Assembly (NCBI RefSeq): GCF_001540865.1
Contig: NC_033622.1
Coordinates: 11,799,456 to 11,863,455 of the forward strand
Source of the DNA: Ananas comosus
Taxonomy: Eukaryota; Streptophyta; Magnoliopsida; Poales; Bromeliaceae
Direction of reading: 5' to 3'
DNA: 64,000 bases
Shown piece by piece: positions 45,590-56,296 of the stretch (the stretch's first letter is position 1; the number at the start of each line of letters is the position of its first letter). The notes below the pieces were generated by a model. The model saw nothing but the letters and a program-made list of their open reading frames with translations, had not been told where the DNA came from and searched no databases. The position numbers and the translations under genes are program-made.

Positions 45590-47171
45590 AACCCTGGCAC
45601 CAGCAAACCATCTACTGCTAGTCTACTACTACTAGTGCTACTACTAATCTCTACTCTCCTTTGTTATTTTGTTATCATTCCATTGCGGACTCAAATCCAC
45701 TCTTCTATTATGCCTTGTTCCCTCTTCTTCCTCCTCCATCACCACCACCATTAGAATCCACCTCTACGTCCCCTCACTCTACTTCCACAATCTCGTTTCT
45801 CCAAGAACCCCCCTCGGTGAGTCTCTTCTCCTCCCTCTTTTTTATATAATGTGATCAAGGAGTTTCCAATTTATAGGCATTTATACCCATATTTGGATGG
45901 GTTTAAGTAATTTGGTCCCCGGAATGGAGAAATAGTTTTTTTTTTTTTTTTTAAAAGAACTTTTTTTCTTTTGGACTAAGCTCTCCAATCTGTGATCTTT
46001 GCGCCACCATTGAATCCTTTTGTCTCTTTAATTGTATAAGACGGGGAAAAGAAGTTTTTTTTGGGAGCAATTGCTTATATACTCCTGAAAAATTTTCGAC
46101 TTTTTGATTTACCCCTTTTAGAAAGTTAATATTGAAAATACCCTTTTTACATTTCAACATATTTCAAATATACTCCTAGAGTTAAAATTTGTTAATGAAC
46201 TCTGTTATCTGTATAAAATTACTATTTTACCCTTTCAAATATACCCTTCCACTATTACCGACTTTTCTTATTTGTCCTTAAGTCAGGAACACAAAAAGTA
46301 TTTTGACTTTTGGTCTTTTAAAATATATCCCTCTACCGTCACTAACATTTCTTATTTGCCCTTAAGTTAAGGGCAAAATTGGTATTTTAATTTTTTTAAC
46401 TATGGTAGATATTTAACTCACGTTTAACCCAAGTTAACTTAACGGGTGGTACCTGTAGGATATTTTGGAATAATTGAGGAACATATAAGGGGTATATTGG
46501 AAAGAAAAAAAAAAGGGATAAATAAAATATTTCAGAAGTTTTAAGGATATATAGGCAATTATTCCTTTTTTTCCTTTTTTTGGATTGGGCTCTCCAACCT
46601 GAGGGTATATACCCACATTGAATCTCTCTATTTGTAGAGATTGATTGAAGTAATTTTGTTCTAGGAATGGAGAAATAGGGGAAAAAAAAGAACTATTTTT
46701 TTGGATTATTTTTTTAGTTTTTACTATGGATTCATTGTAGAGGTGGTGTAAAAAACAAAAAAAAAAAATTATGTTTATTTTCTAGGGTTTTTTTTAGAAA
46801 TTTGTTGTAGAGATGGTGGATTCGGTTAATGTAGTGTTGGAATTCTTGAGGAGGAACAAATTTACTAAGACTGAGGCGGCGTTCCGAGGGGAGCTCAATA
46901 GCCGCCCCGATTTGAACGGTTCGTTGTTGGATTAATTGCCTCTTCAAGGAGAAAGAGCAAGCACGGGAGGGAAGGGATTATACAGGCTACCGCAACGGAG
47001 ACAGTTCGGAGGAGATCATTGTGAGGGAAATCGAAGTAGGGAGCATCCACAACGGGCCGCGGCATAAGAACGATATTGTTTCGTATAAACTTTATGATGA
47101 GAGCAATTCGGAAGATCTTTATCCTATAGATCTTCGCTTAGATTGTTGTCCCTATTATCCTATAGATCTTC
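45590..47171 (+). pseudogene. Truncated DYRKP kinase 5' end, copy 2
   Basis: Carries the 5' UTR exon (from about 45590), the UTR intron with a MITE, and coding exon 1 from the ATG at 46813. The frame starts like the real gene (VNVVLEFLRRNKFTKTEAA) but stops after GSLLD because of a 4-bp insertion at the same place as in copy 1 (TAAT here, TAAG there). Homology to the real gene ends at CCCTAT near 47155. A 15-bp copy of upstream exon sequence (47157-47171) then leads into plastid-like DNA. Confidence 0.9.
46063..46565. mobile_element. MITE in DYRKP pseudogene UTR intron, copy 2
   Basis: Ends GGGAGCAATTGCTTATATAC and, reverse complemented, GGAATAATTGCCTATATAT. Orthologous to 20118-20620 and absent from the functional gene. 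Confidence 0.76.
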
Positions 47172-48530
47172 ACCCGACCCGATAGTTACCTATTTTGGGA
47201 ATGTCTAGTGCCAAAGTCACTGAATGGGTAAGTCGCCAATCCCTAATTACTATGTAATGTACTTTATCTGTTGGTTTATAGGTACTAGTGTGTTTAAAAC
47301 CATTGGTTTCTATCAATCTACCCTTATGTGATTCCTATTGAATCATATACTCAGGGGTGGGTGGGGGGTGGACGATTTCCAAACGGACTACTCATTCATT
47401 AGATAGAGAAGATCGCCAAGATTTCGTGATCCGCTGCCGAACCTATTCCAATTCCAATAGCTCTGACTCGAATCGTGGGGATCACCGAAATACTTCGTAT
47501 AAACTAAAAACAGACTCAATATCTCAATATTGATTAGATCCGAAATCTGTTATTGAATTGCTCATTCAATGAGCATTCTCAATATTATGCCTTGAAGAGG
47601 ACTCGAACCTCCATGCTCTTTAGCACGAGATTTTGAGTCTCGCGTGTCTACCATTCACCATCAAGGCATCTTGAAAGTGAATCGTATTCTATAAATATGG
47701 TATCTATCTAATGTGATATATGGAATATATAACAAAGGTGGAGTGTTGGAGTATTTCTATCAATCGGTCATATAGGCCTGAGGCAGACATCAAATTGCTT
47801 CAATTTGAATTATCCGGAGAATTCCTTATATAGAAATATATATAGATATATAAGATGTACAATCAAACCTATTTCTCGATTCAATAGAAGCCCAAAGAAG
47901 TGAATATGGTACCCAATTAACAGTAGGATAGATATATCAAAAGCAGGTCTGATTACGCCTCTTCCTAATCCGTCATAGAATGGTTGGACGTAGGGATCCA
48001 TATGTAAACATAGTCTCATTTTACATACGCTCGAATGACCCCTTCTCATAATAAGAATGTACATAACCCTATTCTGGTCTGGTCCGGTATGGAATGAACT
48101 TCTAATCTGATGATCGAGGCGATTCCATGATTAGAAGTTCATAACCCCAGCCCATTCCCATTTTGGGCGGAACAGATCTACTAATTCTTTTATTCCAGTT
48201 AGTAAGAGGGATTTGGAACTCAGAAATATATCTAGAAGCTAAACGAGGATATCCTGAGCAATTGCAAGAATTGGGTTCATTGATATTCCTGGTATAGTAG
48301 ATGCTATCACACATACAGTCATACTCAATTCGATGAAAAATTGTTTGATCTTAAAGGGGATCTTCTACAATTTCGCACGTAAGGGGTTATTTCTTGGTTT
48401 CATCCAGTCATTAATAACTTGATTATAATTATCTAATAATAAATAGAAACAAGGCTCGTAAGGAGTCCTATTGAAATCAAGAAATATAGGCCTACCATAC
48501 ACACCAAAATAGATAGAGTTTTTCAAAAAA
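47172..48530. other. Plastid-like DNA insert, copy 2
   Basis: Second copy of 21244-22640, with point differences and small indels. It contains trnL-CAA. No intact plastid protein gene recognised. Confidence 0.6.
47588..47667 (-). tRNA. trnL-CAA: Plastid-type trnL-CAA copy with 1-nt deletion
   Basis: The anticodon stem-loop CGAGA-CTCAAAA-TCTCG is intact (anticodon CAA), as are the acceptor and T arms. One base is lost in the D-stem region (CCATTCACC on the plus strand, where copy 1 has CCATTTCACC). So the two copies carry different lesions. Confidence 0.85.
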
Positions 48531-48611
48531 ACCTGCTAGTGGACGAAGACATCAATGGATAAGAGACTAAGAGCTCACATCTGGCAAATTCCTATTTTCT
48601 ATCCGCCACCG

Positions 48612-48880
48612 AGGGATTGAAATTGATCCGCAAAAGATCAGGGCGATTCAGGAAATGCCGCCTCCAAGAAACCTAAAGGAGCTTAAATAACTCCAAGGAA
48701 GATTGGCTTACATCCAACGGTTCATTCATATCAAACTTATCTGGCAGATGCTTGCCTTTCTCCTGGTTGATGAAGAAGGGAGTCCCGTTCGAGTGGGATA
48801 AAGCCTGCCAAAACTTTCCTTGGGTACGAATGTCATGTTCAAAGCTGGTTTCTCTAGACACCATGAAAAAGATCACTGAC
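48612..48880 (+). pseudogene. Ty3/gypsy RT fragment, copy 2
   Basis: Same IEIDPQKIRAIQEMPPPRN block, the same stop after LKELK and the same frameshift before the SGRC...FEWDKACQN part as at 22718. The damage therefore predates the duplication. Confidence 0.82.
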
Positions 48881-51800
48881 GAGCTCAACCTCTAAGTGTG
48901 AAATTGTCAGTTTCATCCTCGAAATGAGCCTGAGATCATATGGGTCAACAATTCTAATTTTTTAGTTACAGAAAGCCCTTCTCAAGGAAGTGAACCAAGA
49001 GCCATAAACAGAGTCAGCGTATTCTCATTCTGTTGTGCCGGTGCGCAAAGCAAGCACGCTTAGACTGCGATGTGCAATCTTTGGTCTGCCTATCATTGCC
49101 CATTAAGGGCTGGCTCTCTGTCTGGCTTGGTCTCGCTCCCTTCCCGTTTGCCTTCCCTTCCCTACAAAAAAATGTATAGTCTCGCCCATAACTGATCCTT
49201 CGTTGATTGATCGACCTACCAAAAATCGGGATCTTTACTTTGTGGTAGACTAAGGCAAAGAAAATAAGAGAAGGGTTGGTTGGGATTTCAATGCTTCCAA
49301 AAACGGTGGTTTAAGTTTTCCTCAAATTACCTCCCCTCCCTCTGCCAATCATTCGTCCCGTGAATTAAGGAAGAGCAAGAAAATATTGGTCCTCTCCTTT
49401 GAGTCGTCATTATGCTTTCTTTCTTGACCTTTGAAGGAGATAGCACGAAAAATAGTGGACCGATTAGTCCTTTCGTCCTTCCAATTCCTCGATGAGTGAG
49501 CGTTCCAAGTGGTCCGATCAGGAGGGTAGCTGATCACCCATCGGCTATTCAAAGTCGATACTACAATGGAGCTTACGTCTTTCTCTGAGCACGCATCTAA
49601 TTATTTCTTCTGTTTTAAATAAAGGCCCAATCTTGGTGATGAAGTAGAGGACCCTAACAAAAATAAGACAGTAACGCAATTCTTCTATCTGGGGGCATAC
49701 TAGCCCGACTGCTTTGCGGAATGAGGGAATCTCCTCTTATCTTGTAATGTCTTTCGAAGGGGGGCCTACTTACGTTAGGCAGGCCTCTCCACTGGAACCT
49801 ACTCTTTTTTGAAGGCATAGATTCTTTCTCGATTTATTGAGAACTTTCAGCCAGAGGAAAACCATCAGAAGCCCGAACAAGCAAGACGAAGAAGTGAGTG
49901 AAAAGGAAGGATAGGAAGAGGAAGCTGACTATCTAAGATAGTCCTTTAGGTCCGTATAAGGCGAGTGGAAGGAAGTGACTCGACAGATAGGTTTAGGGAG
50001 TTAGGCAAGTCTGGAGGTAGTGCCTCCAAAGAGGTATTTTAATTAACTGCACCATTCAAGATCAATGCTTGCATTCAGGGGATAGATGGGCGAGAGATGG
50101 ACGAAACCTCTTGAAAGTTGAACTGATTCTTATTCTTATCTGGTTGTTCTAAGCCTGCCTACTTTTGATGACATGAGATTCAAGACCCCCCTAAAAAAAG
50201 TAAAGGCAGCTGATCCCGATTTCCTTGATCCTTCATCTGGCTGGACTCTCGATAGAGTAAGCTGGATGTGCTATTCGATCTTGTAACCCACGAAAGCTCG
50301 AGAAAGAAAATGTCCTCTCAAGGCGGATCTTTCAACCGCCTCCTTGAAAGCCGAGGCCTGAATCACCTGGCATTCCTCTAGTTAACCTGTCGCGGGGTAG
50401 GGAAGTCCCTGACGTTCAGAACCTTTCTCCCAAAGCCTTGTCTAATTCGACTTTTGGCAAGCCATGGTGCGGATAAAAGCTTGTGGGTTCTCTCTTGCTT
50501 ATTCATTAGGGTGAGTGAATGTCAATGAAGGGATCATAGTTTTTCAACTCATCTGGAATGTCATGGAGCAGCTTTGTGGTCCTGTTCCGGTCCCGGATGT
50601 AGTCCCATCATCAGTAGCTAAAACCAACGTGGGCCCTTCCCCATCAGTCCCCGGAAGTTGTATCTTATCGAGTGGACTTATCAGCATCACGCTTAAAAAT
50701 ATGGTGTCCAACTCTGCCCGTGACTCGCTTTGGCAACTTTATCCCACCTGATGGGCATATCGCACCTTAATCCTCATTCCCACAGGGACAAGGCCATATT
50801 TCATTGGTCCCTGGTGGCGAAGCCATTGTGCCTTTTTCACTTATCTAAAAATTTCATTATTCGCTGGCATCTTCAGACTGATGGTATCCCTCACGATTGG
50901 TCTTATATGTTTGCTACCGGCAAGCTCTATATGTCCGAGAGTGAGTAAAAGCCCACGGAGCGATTCGGATGATTTTTTTTTTTTATGATAGTATGTTATT
51001 CATTCTCCCTGCTTGTCCTTTCGGGGTGTTTTCTCCGGGGCTTGATATTAGAGTTGAAATATCCAGCTGGGGCAGGCGAGATGACTTTGGGCTCTGAATT
51101 GAAGGATTGATACCTGCGCAGACATGCATCACCCCGAATGGGACAGATTTCTTCTAGAATGAGGGATAGATCATTTGCTTCAGAAAGAGATTGATGTTGG
51201 CCCTTTAGCTTCAACTCACAATAGAAAGGAAAGCTTCGGGATCAGGGGCTGAGAGATGAGAATAAGTGCAGGGCTCGAGAAATTCGAGGCCTTACTCTCC
51301 TTGCTTATCATCTGGGCTTGGAACTTCAACAGCTGGAGGATAGAATTTGTCTGGCTAATCGACGTTCTGATTATAATGCCCTACAGTGTCTTATCTGTAG
51401 CTGGGGGCAAGTCTTTGATCACTGAGCAATTATCACTCGTATACTCACGATACTCCAAGAGTCTACTCTATGCATCTGACGGCAACGTCAAGACCTACCA
51501 TGGCCTACTCCAGAGTTACGGCAGGTTATTCTGAGAAGATACTGGGCCCCCCGACAATGTCAAGGCCCTGTCAATCCACAAGATTATATCATCCATCTTC
51601 CCCGTCCAAGGACACGTGTGGCCTACGCTGGGGGCAATACAGTTATTATTACTCACCCAAGGGGTTTACCACCAACCTCAAGGGTGACAAATTTGGTTGT
51701 GGAGTCTAATCATTACATCTCTGTTGGAGAAGGGACTCCATCAACTGAAAAGAAATTAGAAGCTTGACCTCGGTAGGAGCCTACACCTCACTCGAGGTCG

Positions 51801-52030
51801 ATTCGAGTTATAATGAATTGAACATCAAGGCAAGAGGAAGAAGATGAAAACAGGATTTCTCTCATTGCAATTCAAGATTTCAACCTGCCGAGGGCAAAAC
51901 TGTCCACAACCCGGAGGTGAGAAATAATCAACCTTCGGTTTTCAATCGGCCGAAGAGAAGATTGATGGGGACTACCATTCAGGTCCTCAATGATGCTTCA
52001 TCATCGTCGTCTAAATTTTATTCTAAGGCT
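48881..52030. other. Mitochondrial-style DNA, copy 2
   Basis: Aligns with 22991-25599 but retains an extra ~490 bp at 49674-50160. Short frames (50515-50751, 51256-51534) are shared with copy 1 but unrecognised. Origin inferred from texture only. Confidence 0.45.
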
Positions 52031-52035
52031 CAGCA

Positions 52036-53030
52036 TCAACAGCCTTGGAAATCCGTTTCACCCTCCACAAAAACTCGACGGCATAATGCTCGAAGAGCAC
52101 AGATGAGAATCCAGCTCTTGGCGTATTCAATGCAGTCCTTGGTCATTTTCGGCCAAAAGTATCCTATGACCTTGAGCCTGTGGTACATTTTGGGCCCGGA
52201 TTGGTGCGCTCCGCAGACCCCAGAATGTACTTCTTCCATAGCTTTCCGTGCCTCTTGCCCCGACAGACAACGGAGCCAAGTCTGCTCGTAGGATTTCCTG
52301 TAAAGGATGTCGTTGTCTAAAATATATTGCGGTAGCCGCCTCCGCAGCTCGATCCTCTTAGCTGTACCATCAGGGAGCCTGCCATGTTTTAAATATTCAA
52401 TGAAGGGAAGTCTCCAATCTAGATGTTCAACAGGTGAACATTCTGCTTGGGTAGCTTGAAGTTGATCGGAGACGATGTCAAGCATGGGCGGGAGGAGGAG
52501 TCTTTGCTCGACTCGGACATCCGCCTCGCCTTCGGAGGGTAAGGTAAGAGCTGCAGCTAACTTTGCCAGCGTGTCAACCTCAGCATTTCGTCGCCTTGGC
52601 ACATGATGAACCTCAAGGAATGCGAACCTCTCCATAAGTTTGAGGACTAAGGCGTGATAGGGCACTAGCTCAAGCTTCCAAACTTCGTAAATGCCTTGAA
52701 TCTGTCGAATGACGAGCTGAGAATCCCCATAGGCGTACAAATAGAAGATGCCCATGTCCAGGGCCGTAATCAAACCAAAGATGAGTGCCTCGTACTTAGC
52801 TTCCTTGTTCGAATAGTCTGGCTTGAGTATTGAGGAGTGATAGACGACACCTTTCGCGGGCATAACAAATACAACTCTATCCCCAGCTTTACGCCTAGGA
52901 GGGTCACACCATTGATAGCAGGTAGTGTGCAGGATTCGTTGCACCATCAAAATATATCTCCCAATGTGGGCCGTTGCTTTCGGTCAACATCACCTCTTCA
53001 TCAGGTAGATTGGTGATTAATGGAGTCCGA
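52036..53030 (-). pseudogene. Ty3/gypsy RNase H plus integrase zinc-finger fragment, long open frame
   Basis: A 304-codon minus-strand frame (52950 to 52036). RNase H core: KEAKYEALIFGL, YAYGDSQLVIRQ and HHVPRRRNAEVDTLAK. Integrase zinc-binding part: EARKAMEEVHSGVCGAHQ to FWPKMTKDCIEYAKS, after which the family sequence is lost. The first catalytic segment (EIYFDGATN, about 52940-52970) is in another frame, so the start is frameshifted. It is a relic despite the open frame. Confidence 0.87.
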
Positions 53031-53032
53031 AG

Positions 53033-54418
53033 TTAATTATTTTCTTCTAGATATAAATGGGCTTATTTATTTCTCCATAATTTCCAAGTGTAGAGCATCT
53101 AAATTTGTGACATTATTTACTTGGTAATCAGGTAGTCTCAAATTTAAATCATATTATTCATGGTATATTATTAATTTCTGACTTAAATGTTAGACGAATG
53201 ATGTCGCAAAATTATTAAATATATTTTGTGTTACGACAAACACACAAACGGAAACGAAATGACGAACACAAAATTATCAAACCACAAGTAAAAGTGAAAG
53301 AACACACAGATTTATGTGGAAAACCCTTTGCAGGAAAAAAACCACGGGCGAGCGAGGAGAGAACTTCACTATCGAAACGAAAGAGAATACAATGTTCTTC
53401 AGATTACAACCAACCACGATCACACGCCTCTAGGGCAAAAACGAAGAGAAAAAATTCATAATGGGTTTTGGATCCGATCCGTACCGCGGGGGGCGGAGCC
53501 CCCCGCACCCCCTGGCGAATGTCAGTGGTGGGCTCCGGACTCGGGCCCACAGACATTCATTTTTCCTTCATAATTTAATTTTTCAATTTGGTCGCACCGC
53601 GAAGCTGTCGGCGAGTCATAAACCCGAAATAGATTTCGAGTCATATCTAACATTTTGTTAAAAAAATTAAATAGTTAGATTATGTTAAAAAAAAGAATAC
53701 ACTACTCAATTATTGATCAGTTTTCTCTCAGATAATTTCGACTTTTAGTCCCTAAGTTTTTTTTTTTGACAGTTTTTAAAAGATTTTCAATTTTTTATCT
53801 TTTTATGTGAATTTCTGAATTTTAAATTTCCTTTCANGGCCTAGTCTCTAACTTTTCTTTTGACAGTTTTTAAAAGATTTTCAATTTTTTATCTTTTTAT
53901 GTGAATTTCTGAATTTTAAATTTCCTTTCATATGTCTCTGGACCTGGAGCTTACGATAAAGAGATTTTTTGTGTCATGTATGCTTTTAGTGTTTCTGTAG
54001 TTTCTTCTTCTTCTTCTTCTTTTTCTTTTTTGTCGCTCTTGTCTGCTGGTTGACCGAATTTTTTTTAATTTTATTTTTTGGTATTGTTGGGTGTTGGGGT
54101 CAAAGTTTTTGTAACTGTACTAAAGTACCTTTTTTTAAAAAATAAATTTTTGGGGTCTTTACTCCCCGTTTTCAAAAAAAAAAAAAAAAAAAAAAAACTT
54201 TTGTCTCTAATTTAGATTATTTATTTTTTGCATAAAAAATAATAGAAAAATTAGCGAATTGTGTGCTATTAAGGAGGGGTTGAACGTACGTGGGTCGGCG
54301 CAGATCCACCAGTATTACTTAATTCATCCATCACCAAACCAGAAGTAATTTTGTAACCCTCTCTAATTAAGAAAATTCGTTTTGTACATAGATCTATCTA
54401 TGCATTAAGACCTTCATG
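53033..54418 (-). repeat. Inverted copy of transporter 3' flank, copy B
   Basis: Reverse complement of 11020-12988 without its SINE and MITEs, but interrupted by a solo LTR (53229-53652). About 80 bp are tandemly repeated around the N at 53837. It joins gypsy-derived DNA at AACTTCGGACTCC. Confidence 0.82.
53229..53652 (-). mobile_element. Solo LTR, probably copia-type
   Basis: TGTTACGACAAAC...ATATCTAACA, 424 bp, flanked by the 5-bp duplication TTTTG at 53224-53228 and 53653-53657. The paralogous site near 27230 reads ATATATTTTGTTAAA with no insert. Strand is a guess from the TGTTAGATATGA start on the minus strand. Short frames inside are not genes. Confidence 0.85.
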
Positions 54419-54707
54419 GTACACACTTGACACCGTTGTTGTGCGGAGCAGAAATTTGAAACTCATGTCTAGAGCAAAATAACTATCTCAGTCTGTGATA
54501 GAAGCGGCTTGTAAAACCGTCTAAGACGATCTGAGTTAGCATGCTCACATGTTGCATTTACGTTGTTTCTCGTCAAAAAGGGAGAGAGATGTAGTCGATC
54601 ATATGTACCGAATAAATTCCAATGATTTGTATCAAAGCCCTGCTTTTCAAGTGGAATTGGCATTAACACATGAATTAATTATCACTACAAAAATTGTTTG
54701 TTTCAGC
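54419..54707 (+). promoter_or_regulatory. OMT2 5' region unrelated to OMT1 promoter
   Basis: Similarity to OMT1 begins only at about 54666 (CACATGAATTAATTATCACT). Upstream, this copy has different sequence without an obvious TATA box. The breakpoint lies about 40 bp before the ATG. Confidence 0.6.
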
Positions 54708-56296
54708 ATGGAGGAGGAGCATAATAATCTAGACCTGGAGGGCCAAATCAGGGCGTGGCAGGCGACGATGGCGATGGTCTACACCATGTCTCTCCGCTGT
54801 GCCGTCGAGCTCGGCATCCCCGACATCGTCAACGGAGCCGCCAGGGTGGCCCTCCCAGTCTCCCGCATCGCCGCGCTACTCTCTCCGACGCCTCCCTGTG
54901 ATCACTCCGCGCTCCACCGCCTCTTGCGCTTCCTCGCACACAAGGGCGTCTTCGCCGAGCGCGTAGACCCGAGCACGGGCGAGCCCGCCTACGCCCCCAC
55001 CCCGACATCCCGCTGGTTCTCGTGCCGCTCCGAGCTCAGCCTTGCCTCCATGGTATCCTAACTATTGTTGAAAACATTTAGTACTGTGATAGATGCAAAT
55101 CTGAATTCTGATCTATATGGCTGTGGTACAAAAGGTTTCTCCACGTATCAGCTTAAGCGGAGTTTTCCATACAAACCATGAAATATCATGTATTGCTGTA
55201 CACAGGTGCTCCTCCAAACGTGGTCGTTCCAGGAGAGCCCGTGGCACCGCCTTTTGGAGAGAGTGGTGCGGTGCGGCGGCGACGGCGAGGGCGTGGGAGC
55301 GCCACCGCACAAGAAGGAGGACCCGTGGGCAAATTTGGCGGCCGTGCCGGAGTGCGCAGCGGTGTTCAACTCGGCGATGGCCGGGATGAGCGGCATCGCC
55401 ATGCGGGCGGTGATGGCAGTGTACAAAGGCGGCTTCGAGGGGATTCGGACGCTGGTGGACGTCGGGGGTGGGACGGGGGCGGTGCTGAAGGAGATCACGG
55501 AGCAGTGCCCGAATATTCGCGGCATCAATTTCGACCTCCCGCATGTCGTGGCCGCCGCGCCGGAGTGCCCCCACGTCGAGCATGTCGGCGGCAGCGTGTT
55601 CGACGGCATTCCGGACGGTGATGCTATCTTCATGAAGGTAGACAGACACTAATAAAATCTTTCCATGAATTCGTTACAGGGGCATTTTCGTTTTCCTTCA
55701 AGTTTTCAATATCAAGACCAAAGTTTATAAACAACCGACTGTCCCTAGAGCAAGTGGCAAAGAGTTTGATGGTTGGTACCCGAGACTTAAGTTCGAATCC
55801 TAGTTGATTCATATTTCCAGCTAAATTTATTTCTAAATGAAATAAACGAAATGGGTAACGTACTACCTATCTCAACAAAAAAAAAAAAGAGAGCAAAGTT
55901 TATAAACTTATTCCTGCGGGTTAACAAACTATCATCATTTGATTCTTTCATTTTTATCGCTTGTTCTGGCAGCTTCTACTGCACTGCTTCGATGACGAAG
56001 GCTGTCTGAGGATACTAAAGAACTGCCAGAAGGCGATGCCGCGGAAATACGGAAAGCTTATAATCGTAGATGCCGTTTTGGGCGCGGACGACGACAACGA
56101 CGACGGCTCTCTCGAAGACGACGGCTCTCTCGAAGACATGAAGAAGACATTCGATATGCTGATGCTCGTGTACACCGGAGGGAAGGAGAGGACTGAAGCA
56201 GAGTGGCGGAAGCTCCTGTGCTCGGGCGGCTTTCCGAGATGCAACATCATTCGGATTCCGTCTTTCCTTTCGATCATTGAGGCATTCGCAGAGTGA
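54708..56296 (+). CDS. Plant class I SAM-dependent O-methyltransferase, 3 exons (OMT2)
   Basis: Paralogue of OMT1 with the same exon borders: 54708-55052, 55206-55637 and 55973-56296, 366 residues. The SAM motif LVDVGGGTG, DLPHV and DAIFMK are intact, and His263 lies in LLLHCFDDE as in OMT1. Differences include an extra Asn after EEEHN, EGVGAPPHKKED in place of EGMGMPPHKEED, and CSGGFPRCN in place of RSGGFPTCN. An in-frame duplication makes DDGSLEDDGSLED in the acidic segment. Intron 2 has gained a SINE (55733-55893). The frame is fully open, so it could be functional, but its promoter differs from OMT1 and expression may differ. Confidence 0.88.
55733..55893 (+). mobile_element. SINE in OMT2 intron 2
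   Basis: Begins AACCGACTGTCCCTAGAGC. Flanked by the perfect 14-bp duplication CAAAGTTTATAAAC at 55719-55732 and 55894-55907. The OMT1 intron has the same sequence once, without the SINE. Confidence 0.94.

Noticed and set aside
53228..53661. Three overlapping frames of 66-85 codons
   Set aside because: All fall within a solo LTR with a clear target duplication and an empty paralogous site.
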